From Chloroflexota bacterium (GTDB taxonomy: Bacteria > Chloroflexota > Anaerolineae > Aggregatilineales > Phototrophicaceae): 5,093 bases of DNA. How positions within the stretch are numbered: the first letter of the stretch is position 1; every line of letters begins with the position of its first letter. The DNA lies in assembly GCA_010092805.1 (NCBI GenBank), contig JAADYY010000583.1:1-5093 (forward strand), in the 5' to 3' direction. The position numbers and the translations under genes were made by a program. Below the pieces are notes generated by a model. That model was not told where the DNA came from, did not search any database, and worked only from the letters and a program-made list of their open reading frames with translations. Of the stretch, positions 1 through 4,756 are shown in pieces.

Positions 1-13
1 ACCATGCTTTCCT

Positions 14-34
14 CCACCCGCTAAAGACGGGTGG
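14..34 (+). other. Perfect hairpin upstream of the first gene
   Basis: A perfect 7-bp inverted repeat (CCACCCG at 14-20, CGGGTGG at 28-34) encloses a 7-nt loop, CTAAAGA, and is followed by TTTCC. It could be the intrinsic terminator of a gene lying left of the window, although the T-run is only three long. It also resembles in style the subterminal hairpins of IS200/IS605-type elements, with a short GC stem, a CTAAAG-like loop and TTTC after it; that is memory-based and weak. It ends 8 nt before the Shine-Dalgarno of the next gene, so it would lie in that gene's leader if transcription reads through. CCTCC at 11-15 is complementary to GGAGG at 45-49, so a competing pairing that hides the ribosome site is possible. 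Confidence 0.6.
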
Positions 35-42
35 TTTCCAGC

Positions 43-49
43 AAGGAGG
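43..49 (+). promoter_or_regulatory. Shine-Dalgarno of the small exported protein gene
   Basis: AAGGAGG is a near-perfect anti-16S match 5 nt before the ATG at 55. It decides that start over the in-frame GTG at 31, which would add eight residues and lies inside the upstream hairpin. Confidence 0.85.
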
Positions 50-54
50 TTTCG

Positions 55-399
55 ATGAAAGCACTGGTACTTTCTGGAATGGGATTGGGTTTATTGATCG
101 TTGGCTTGATCGCAGGCGGTACGCTGAGTCAGCCGGAAGCAGTTCAAGGGCAAGACACCACCTTCATCGATGAATTGATGGCACTGACCACCGCAGACCC
201 CGCACGCACCGATTACGAGATTCACTTCGCAGATGGCGAGACCTTCAGCGCCTTTGACCAGGTGATCGAGACACTGAACAGCGACCATTTTTGCTATCAG
301 GACCCGATCCTCGATCCGATGAGTCGCGAGCAGACAGGTTACACCCGCATCTGCTACAAATACGACTTGATCACCAGCTTCAGCTACGACGTAGAATAA
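55..399 (+). CDS. Small predicted exported protein of unknown function (114 aa)
   Basis: I do not recognise a family. The ATG at 55 follows a strong Shine-Dalgarno and gives 114 residues. Residues 1-2 are MK, and about 4-24 are a glycine- and leucine-rich hydrophobic stretch followed by SQPEAVQGQ, which looks like a signal peptide or a single N-terminal anchor. The rest (about 33-114) is soluble and acidic, with aromatic-rich segments and two cysteines, Cys80 (HFCYQ) and Cys100 (RICYKY). These could form a disulfide after export, so an extracytoplasmic location is inferred. A strong intrinsic terminator starts 21 nt after the stop, so this is the last gene of its transcript. Its promoter is not visible and probably lies left of the window. 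Strong RBS, matching terminator and signal-like start support a real gene; the function is unknown. Confidence 0.72.
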   Translation: MKALVLSGMGLGLLIVGLIAGGTLSQPEAVQGQDTTFIDELMALTTADPARTDYEIHFADGETFSAFDQVIETLNSDHFCYQDPILDPMSREQTGYTRICYKYDLITSFSYDVE

Positions 400-419
400 T
401 CCCCACGTGGGAAAATCAC

Positions 420-450
420 GAAGCCCCGACGCGCACATCGGGGCTTCTTT
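420..450 (+). terminator. Intrinsic terminator after the small exported protein gene
   Basis: A perfect 10-bp stem (GAAGCCCCGA at 420-429, TCGGGGCTTC at 438-447) has an 8-nt loop and a short T tail (448-450). It lies 21 nt after the stop codon at 399 and separates this gene from the tRNA unit. Confidence 0.88.
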
Positions 451-643
451 AAGCTGAACCGTTTGCCCGGCCCACTCCTCACGCCGCAGAATGTCACATT
501 CCAGCGCTTGAGCAAAGCCATAGGGCCGCGCCGCGCTGCCACAGCCCCCAAAATGATTGACCCGCCGCACGCGCAGATCATCCCGCGCCTGCTCATCGCG
601 TAGCTGCCGGTAGAGCGGATAGCCGAATCTGGCGCACTGACCA
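451..643. other. Intergenic stretch with no convincing gene
   Basis: This GC-rich stretch between the terminator and the tRNA promoter is open in one minus-strand frame. That frame (TTG at 684, running to 91) would overlap the tRNA promoter, read straight through the terminator hairpin and then run antisense through the small gene. It has no ribosome site, and I see no known motif in it. Part of it (about 451-640) reads somewhat like protein, so a decayed gene remnant is possible but unsupported. Confidence 0.5.
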
Positions 644-672
644 TTGACAAGCCAGGGCAAACTGTCTACAAT
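644..672 (+). promoter_or_regulatory. Sigma70-type promoter of tRNA-Gly
   Basis: The -35 is a perfect TTGACA (644-649). A spacer of exactly 17 nt (650-666) separates it from TACAAT (667-672), a five-of-six match to the -10 consensus. The tRNA 5' end at 690 lies 17 nt after the -10, so transcription should begin only about 10 nt before the mature tRNA, as is common for tRNA genes. Confidence 0.88.
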
Positions 673-689
673 TCTTAATATCAACGTGC

Positions 690-762
690 GCGGGTGTAGC
701 TCAGTTGGTAGAGCGTTTGCTTCCCAAGCAAAATGTCGTGGGTTCGAGTCCCATCACCCGCT
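690..762 (+). tRNA. tRNA-Gly (anticodon CCC)
   Basis: A complete 73-nt cloverleaf is visible. The acceptor is GCGGGTG (690-696) with CACCCGC (755-761). The D stem is GCTC/GAGC around AGTTGGTA. The anticodon stem is TTTGC (716-720) with GCAAA (728-732), and the 7-nt loop TTCCCAA (721-727) gives anticodon CCC at 723-725, reading GGG. The variable loop is ATGTC. The T arm is GTGGG-TTCGAGT-CCCAT with one G-U pair. The discriminator base is T762, and C35/C36 together with U73 fit bacterial glycine tRNA identity. The following bases are CTC, so CCA is not encoded and must be added by the CCA-adding enzyme. The gene has its own promoter and terminator and appears monocistronic. Confidence 0.98.
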
Positions 763-767
763 CTCAC

Positions 768-802
768 AACGCTCGGCTTGCAAAAGTCGAGCGTTTCTTT
801 TT
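768..802 (+). terminator. Intrinsic terminator of the tRNA-Gly gene
   Basis: A 10-bp stem with one G-U pair (AACGCTCGGC at 768-777, GTCGAGCGTT at 786-795) closes an 8-nt loop (778-785). The T-rich tail TCTTTTT (796-802) follows. It begins 6 nt after the tRNA 3' end, so the primary transcript is short. Confidence 0.9.
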
Positions 803-843
803 GCCTCGCTCACTGTCGCCGCGTGCTGCACGCAGGTCTCGGC

Positions 844-872
844 TTGACCCGACCTCCGCAGGCGGCTAGAAT
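844..872 (+). promoter_or_regulatory. Sigma70-type promoter of rplY
   Basis: TTGACC (844-849, five of six matches) and TAGAAT (867-872, five of six) are separated by exactly 17 nt. Transcription would start near 879, leaving a leader of about 93 nt before the GTG at 972. It lies just after the tRNA terminator, so rplY is expected to be transcribed independently of the tRNA. Confidence 0.82.
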
Positions 873-898
873 GCTGGCAGCGTCGTTGTAACAATAAC

Positions 899-940
899 CA
901 CACAACGTCAACGGCTTTGATCCGTCATGATCGATGTGTG
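899..940 (+). promoter_or_regulatory. Long imperfect hairpin in the rplY leader
   Basis: The predicted 5' leader can fold on itself. CACACA (899-904) pairs with TGTGTG (935-940). After an A-A mismatch come CG (906-907) with CG (932-933), then TCA (908-910) with TGA (928-930), then ACGG (911-914) with CCGT (922-925), closing a 7-nt loop (915-921). That is 15 pairs with small bulges. It lies about 18 nt before the Shine-Dalgarno and has no T-run, so it is not a terminator. A control element for bL25 synthesis is an inference; it resembles no ribosomal leader I can name. Confidence 0.5.
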
Positions 941-958
941 TACCTGATTTTGGTCGTG

Positions 959-964
959 AAGGAG
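959..964 (+). promoter_or_regulatory. Shine-Dalgarno of rplY
   Basis: AAGGAG lies 7 nt before the GTG at 972 and decides this non-ATG start. The overlapping TTG at 970 reads into an immediate TGA stop. Confidence 0.85.
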
Positions 965-971
965 CTTAATT

Positions 972-1622
972 GTGAGCGACACAGTGACATTGGAAGTACA
1001 GCAGCGCACAATCACCGGTAAGAAAGTGCGTCGGCTGCGCCGTGAAGGATGGGTGCCCGGCATCATTTACGGCACGAAAATTGACCCGATCAACGTGCAA
1101 ATGCCCTATCGTCCACTCGAGATTGCGTTGATGCAGGCGGGCGGTACGCAATTGATCGACATGAAGGTTGACGGTAAGCGCCACAAGGTGATCACACGCG
1201 AAGTGCAGCGCGATGTCATCCTCAAGACGATTCTGCACGTCGATTTCGTCGCTGTCGACGCGTCGTCGGTCATCCGCGTGGAAGTGCCAGTGCAAATTAT
1301 TGGGGAAAGCCCAGCAGTGCAGACCAACCAAGCGATGCTGGTCGCCGGGGCTTCGATTGTGACGGTTTCGATGGCCGCAGACCAACTCATCGATCAGATC
1401 GAAGTGGACATCTCTAATCTGGATGTCGGTGACTCGCTGCAAATCCGTGATCTGGTGGTGCCGGAAGGCGCGGTGGTCGAAAACGAACCCGACCAGCTCA
1501 TCGTGCTTGTGCAGCAGATCACCGCGCCAGCGGCGGAAGAGGAAACCGAAGGCGAAGGCGAAATTAGCGAGCCGGAACTGGTTGAGCGCCGCCGCGCCGA
1601 AGAGGATGGGGAAGACGCATAG
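972..1622 (+). CDS. rplY: Large ribosomal subunit protein bL25 (TL5/CTC type)
   Basis: This protein binds 5S rRNA in the central protuberance of the 50S subunit; the long two-domain form is also known as the general stress protein CTC or TL5. At 216 residues it has the usual length for that form. The N-terminal 5S-binding domain spans about 4-93, with the signatures GKKVRRLRREGWVPGIIYG (16-34) and TREVQRDVILKTILHVDF (75-92). The beta-rich C-terminal TL5 domain spans about 100-183, including VPVQIIGESPAV (105-116) and IEVDISNLDVGDSLQIRDL (143-161). Residues about 188-216 form a low-complexity, strongly acidic tail interrupted by one RRR. The GTG start is fixed by the AAGGAG upstream. The gene has its own promoter, a structured leader and a terminator shared with gyrA on the other strand. 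The usual neighbour pth is not seen here. Confidence 0.96.
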   Translation: MSDTVTLEVQQRTITGKKVRRLRREGWVPGIIYGTKIDPINVQMPYRPLEIALMQAGGTQLIDMKVDGKRHKVITREVQRDVILKTILHVDFVAVDASSVIRVEVPVQIIGESPAVQTNQAMLVAGASIVTVSMAADQLIDQIEVDISNLDVGDSLQIRDLVVPEGAVVENEPDQLIVLVQQITAPAAEEETEGEGEISEPELVERRRAEEDGEDA

Positions 1623-1665
1623 TCAGGCTCGCTGGCGTGAACCATCATTGCCAATAACGTACAAG

Positions 1666-1702
1666 AAAATCCCGCCTGATCATGCGATCAAAGCGGGATT
1701 TT
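1666..1702. terminator. Bidirectional terminator between convergent rplY and gyrA
   Basis: AAAATCCCGC (1666-1675) pairs with GCGGGATTTT (1693-1702). Inside, TGATC (1677-1681) pairs with GATCA (1686-1690) around a 4-nt loop, making one long stem with a small internal loop. On the plus strand it runs into six Ts (1699-1704), 43 nt after the rplY stop. On the minus strand it runs into TTTTCTT, 37 nt after the gyrA stop. It can therefore serve both genes. Confidence 0.9.
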
Positions 1703-1739
1703 TTGTGTGGGCAATCGAATAGCGAGCTGGCGAGCGACC

Positions 1740-4265
1740 TCAGCCTGCGTGGGCACCGTTTTGCGCGATCATGTCGTCAAGCGCGTCATCGCCGTTGCTG
1801 ACGACTTCAGAGTCGCCATCCATCACCGCAATCCCGACAATGGCGTCATCATCAGCGAGATGCATCAGCGTGACGCCCATGGTGTTACGCCCTGTCTCGC
1901 GAATCTGGTCGATGTGCGTGCGCAGCACCACCCCCGCCCGCGTGATGACCAGGATGTGGTCTTTCGGGTTGATGCAGCACATCGCGACGATGGGGCCGGT
2001 GCGTTCGTTGCGCGCGAGCGTGCGCAGCCCCTGACCATAGCGCCCCTGACGACTGTACGTCTCTAATGGGGTGCGTTTCCCGAAGCCATTGCGTGTGACA
2101 ATGAGCACCTGCGTCGCGCCAGGGCTGGTGACATCCATCCCTGCCACAAAATCACCCTCATTCAAGCGAATCGCGTTGACGCCTGCCGCCTGCCGCCCCA
2201 TCACGCGCACTTCGTCCTCGCTGAAGCGGATGCTCTGCCCCTGCGTCGTGACCAGCAGCACATCTTGATCGCCGTCGGTGTACTTGGCCCAATTCATGCG
2301 GTCGCCCTCTTCAAGGTTCATGGCAATCAAGCCGCTGGGCCGCACCCCCGCGAATTCTTCCAGATTCACCCGCTTGATGCGCCCTTGCTGAGTCGCCAGC
2401 ACGAAGTAACCTTTCACATCGAACGTCGAGACGGGCACAATAGCCGTGATCCGCTCGTCGGCGGTGAGGGGCAAAATCGAATGGATCATGGTGCCCTTGC
2501 TGGCGCGCCCGGCTTCCGGGATGCTGTACGACCGCTCGCTGTAAACCTTGCCCTTGTCGGTGAAGAACAGCAGGGTGTGCAAGCTGTTGGCCGCCAAAAT
2601 CTCGACGAGGGTGTCTTCTTCTTTGGTCATCATGCCAATGACCCCCTTACCGCCGCGCCGCTGCGCGCGGTAGGCACTCGACGGCACCCGCTTGATATAC
2701 CCCTTCTGCGTGAGCAGAATGATCACTTCCTCATCGCGGATGAGATCGGCTTCGACAAACTCCGTAGTGATGCCGTGCAGCACCGCAGTCCGCCGCTCAT
2801 CACCGAACTTCTCGGACAGTGTGTTCACATCCTCACGGATGAGGGCCAGGATTTTCGGCGGCGACGCCAGCAGATCTTCCAAATAGGCGATGCGCGCCTG
2901 CACTTCGTTATATTCGTTGTTCAGGCGCTGCTGTTCGAGTGCCGCTAGGCGGCGGAGCTGCATTTCGAGGATGGCGTTGGCTTGCGCTTCGCTGAGGTCG
3001 AAGCGGCTCATCAAGTTGGTGCGCGCGACATCGGCATCTTCCGCCGACCGGATCGTCTGGATGATCGCATCGAGGCTGGAAAGTGCCTTGAGCAGCCCTT
3101 CGAGGATGTGTGCCCGCGCGCGCCGCTTGCCTAGCTCAAACCGTGAGCGCCGCTCGATCACCTCAAACCGATGCTCAACGTAGATTTGCAGCGCGCGCTT
3201 CAGGCTTAGGTTGCGCGGCTCACCGTTGACGAGCGCGAGCATCTGAATGCTGTAGGTGCTCTGAAGCTGCGTGAATTTATAGAGCTGGTTGAGGACTTTG
3301 CGCGGCTGCGCCCCCACTTTGAGTTCCACCACCAACCGCATCCCACGCCGATCCGACTCGTCACGCAGATCCGCAATGTGCGCGATGCGATCTTCACGCA
3401 CCAGCGCTACGATCCGTTCGATGATCGAGATCTTGCTGCACTGGTACGGGATCTCGGTGAACACCAGACGGAAACGACCGTTGTTGGTCTCCTCGATCTC
3501 ATGCTTGGCCCGCATCACAACACGGCCCTTGCCGGTCGCGTAGGCTTCCTTCAACTCATCGTCAACGACCAACAGCGCGCCCGTCGGGAAATCCGGCCCG
3601 GTGACGAACTGCATCAAGTCATCAACCGTCACATCATCGATGGTCGTGTAATTGTCGATCAGATAGGAGATGGCGGCGGCGAGTTCCCGCAAATTGTGGG
3701 GGGGGATGTTGGTCGCCATGCCCACCGCGATCCCACTCGCGCCGTTGAGCAGCATGTTCGGCAGCCGCGCGGGCAACACGACCGGCTCTTGCTGCGTACC
3801 GTCGTAATTATCGGCGAAATCGACGGTATCCATATCGATATCGACCAGCAGTTCCTCGGCAATCTGCGCCAGACGCGCTTCGGTGTAACGCATGGCCGCC
3901 GGGCTGTCGCCGTCCACGCTGCCGAAATTCCCCTGCCCATCGACCAGTGGATAGCGCAGCGAGAACTCTTGCGCCATGCGTGCCATCGCGTCATAGACGG
4001 CACCGTCGCCGTGTGGATGGTACTTCCCTAACACCTCGCCGACAATGCGGGCGCTCTTCTTGTACGCCGCGTTGGAGCGGATGCCCATGTCGTACATCGC
4101 GTAGAGAATACGCCGATGTACTGGCTTCAAGCCGTCGCGGGCATCCGGCAGAGCACGCGCCACGATCACGCTCATGGCGTAATCGAGATAACTGCCGCGC
4201 ATCTCCTCGTTAATATTGACAGGACGAACCGATCCAATATAGTCCATCGGCGTCGCGCAAGGCAC
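1740..4265 (-). CDS. gyrA: DNA gyrase subunit A
   Basis: GyrA is the DNA breakage and reunion subunit of the A2B2 gyrase that introduces negative supercoils using ATP. The product is 841 residues, full length. The catalytic tyrosine is Tyr127 in AAMRYTE (E. coli Tyr122). The quinolone-resistance region is GKYHPHGDGAVYDAM (80-94): Gly88 stands where E. coli has Ser83, while Asp92 (E. coli Asp87) is kept. The winged-helix and tower region covers about 30-345 and the coiled-coil exit gate about 355-500. The GyrA box QRRGGKG is at 535-541, marking gyrase rather than topoisomerase IV. Six pinwheel blade motifs begin near 519, 569, 625, 674, 724 and 775 (e.g. TQKGYIKRV, TQQGRIKRV). The tail is acidic. 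The GTG at 4265 is the earliest start, since TAG at 4269-4271 blocks the frame; ATG at 4247 is an alternative that gives 835 residues. gyrB is not adjacent. Confidence 0.98.
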   Translation of the reverse strand: MPCATPMDYIGSVRPVNINEEMRGSYLDYAMSVIVARALPDARDGLKPVHRRILYAMYDMGIRSNAAYKKSARIVGEVLGKYHPHGDGAVYDAMARMAQEFSLRYPLVDGQGNFGSVDGDSPAAMRYTEARLAQIAEELLVDIDMDTVDFADNYDGTQQEPVVLPARLPNMLLNGASGIAVGMATNIPPHNLRELAAAISYLIDNYTTIDDVTVDDLMQFVTGPDFPTGALLVVDDELKEAYATGKGRVVMRAKHEIEETNNGRFRLVFTEIPYQCSKISIIERIVALVREDRIAHIADLRDESDRRGMRLVVELKVGAQPRKVLNQLYKFTQLQSTYSIQMLALVNGEPRNLSLKRALQIYVEHRFEVIERRSRFELGKRRARAHILEGLLKALSSLDAIIQTIRSAEDADVARTNLMSRFDLSEAQANAILEMQLRRLAALEQQRLNNEYNEVQARIAYLEDLLASPPKILALIREDVNTLSEKFGDERRTAVLHGITTEFVEADLIRDEEVIILLTQKGYIKRVPSSAYRAQRRGGKGVIGMMTKEEDTLVEILAANSLHTLLFFTDKGKVYSERSYSIPEAGRASKGTMIHSILPLTADERITAIVPVSTFDVKGYFVLATQQGRIKRVNLEEFAGVRPSGLIAMNLEEGDRMNWAKYTDGDQDVLLVTTQGQSIRFSEDEVRVMGRQAAGVNAIRLNEGDFVAGMDVTSPGATQVLIVTRNGFGKRTPLETYSRQGRYGQGLRTLARNERTGPIVAMCCINPKDHILVITRAGVVLRTHIDQIRETGRNTMGVTLMHLADDDAIVGIAVMDGDSEVVSNGDDALDDMIAQNGAHAG

Positions 4266-4275
4266 GGCCTAAAGC

Positions 4276-4302
4276 TTAAGCCGCCACAGCGCCTGCTCCT
4301 TT
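4276..4302 (-). promoter_or_regulatory. Strong Shine-Dalgarno and three-codon mini-ORF ahead of gyrA
   Basis: On the minus strand AAAGGAG (4302-4296) sits 8 nt before GTG-GCG-GCT-TAA (4287-4276), a start with ideal spacing that encodes only Met-Ala-Ala. The gyrA start at 4265 follows 10 nt after this stop and has no comparable ribosome site of its own, so reinitiation from the mini-ORF is conceivable. In the gyrA frame itself, TAG at 4271-4269 blocks any start near this Shine-Dalgarno. The motif positions are direct observation; the regulatory role is inference. Confidence 0.45.
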
Positions 4303-4492
4303 CAACACGCTATCATCTTCACGTCAGTTGCTTCTGTGGAGAGATCGTCTAGGCCCAGCTTGAACGCACACCCAGGCGAAAAACCGCCCACACCCCAGGT
4401 GCCTCTGTTTTGGCAGAGAGACTCGAAATGTCATGCGCTCAGTCATCAACGCTGGTTAAGTGTAGACAGTAGCTACCTAGACAAGTGTATTT

Positions 4493-4521
4493 ATTATACA
4501 TTAATTTGGCCCAAAAAGCGA
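4493..4521 (-). promoter_or_regulatory. gyrA: Possible gyrA promoter
   Basis: The minus strand carries a perfect TATAAT (4498-4493) in an AT-rich block. The hexamer 17 nt upstream is TCGCTT (4521-4516), a poor -35. Use of this site would give a gyrA leader of roughly 220 nt. A second weak candidate nearer the gene, TCCACA (4340-4335), 17 nt, GATGAT (4317-4312), has four of six matches in each box and would start transcription only a few bases before the Shine-Dalgarno. Confidence 0.35.
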
Positions 4522-4545
4522 GCGGTTTGGCGCGCTTGTCTCATT

Positions 4546-4593
4546 GATAGAGCGGGGCTATAGCGATAGAGCGGGGCTATAGCGATAGAGCGG
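4546..4593 (+). repeat. 19-bp tandem repeat, 2.5 copies
   Basis: Two identical 19-bp units, GATAGAGCGGGGCTATAGC, lie head to tail (4546-4564 and 4565-4583). A third copy is cut short after 10 bp (4584-4593). Each full unit ends in the 8-bp palindrome GCTATAGC. The array is too short, and has no spacers, to be CRISPR. It could be slippage-prone DNA or a small operator array between the divergent gyrA and acylase genes. Confidence 0.9.
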
Positions 4594-4594
4594 C

Positions 4595-4620
4595 GGGTTG
4601 GGAGGGAGATTGGGAAAGGG
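4595..4620 (+). other. Predicted G-quadruplex motif
   Basis: Five GGG tracts (4595-4597, 4600-4602, 4604-4606, 4612-4614, 4618-4620) are separated by loops of 2, 1, 5 and 3 nt. This satisfies the standard G3+N1-7 pattern. It adjoins the tandem repeat and lies about 135 bp upstream of the acylase start. Folding in the cell is inferred only. Confidence 0.6.
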
Positions 4621-4756
4621 ATTGGTGCTTCGTCACGCTTGCCGTACACGAACGCCCCCACCCACTGCTGATGAAGCCGAATCGCGTTACAATCAGGGGC
4701 GCTTCCAACCGAACCGCGTAGGATTTACGGGCGACTGCTCTGGGGTGAAAGTAACC

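Larger units (their letters stand above)
4266..4756. other. Divergent intergenic region between gyrA and the acylase gene
   Basis: This 491-bp region holds the gyrA leader with its mini-ORF, an AT-rich block at about 4457-4507, the 19-bp tandem repeat and the G-tract cluster, all listed separately. A plus-strand frame at 4336-4563 (75 codons) has no ribosome site or protein-like pattern and ends inside the tandem repeat. For the acylase gene, TACAAT (4688-4693) could be a -10, but the box 17 nt upstream, CTGCTG, is a poor -35. Confidence 0.6.

Noticed and set aside
384..650. 88-codon minus-strand ORF
   Set aside because: It overlaps the terminator and has arginine-rich, shadow-like composition with no ribosome site and no recognisable motif.
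91..684. 197-codon minus-strand ORF
   Set aside because: It starts at TTG inside the tRNA promoter without a ribosome site, crosses a perfect terminator stem, and is antisense to a better supported gene. Its length is explained by GC-rich codon shadowing.
644..847. 67-codon plus-strand ORF
   Set aside because: It is a translation of the tRNA promoter, tRNA-Gly and its terminator; the RNA gene explains the sequence.
966..1442. 158-codon minus-strand ORF opposite rplY
   Set aside because: It is a shadow of the bL25 gene, with His/Arg/Asp-rich composition typical of antisense frames.
2265..2948. 227-codon plus-strand ORF, and a similar one at 3378-4031
   Set aside because: Both are antisense to strongly conserved gyrA sequence and show no ribosome site or family pattern.
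1740..4265. Topoisomerase IV subunit ParC instead of GyrA
   Set aside because: An intact QRRGGKG GyrA box and a full set of six pinwheel blades indicate gyrase.
4336..4563. 75-codon plus-strand ORF in the gyrA-acylase intergenic region
   Set aside because: It has no Shine-Dalgarno, its composition is not protein-like, and it ends inside the tandem repeat.
4546..4593. Possible CRISPR array
   Set aside because: The copies are directly adjacent with no spacers, there are only two and a half of them, and no cas gene is in the window.
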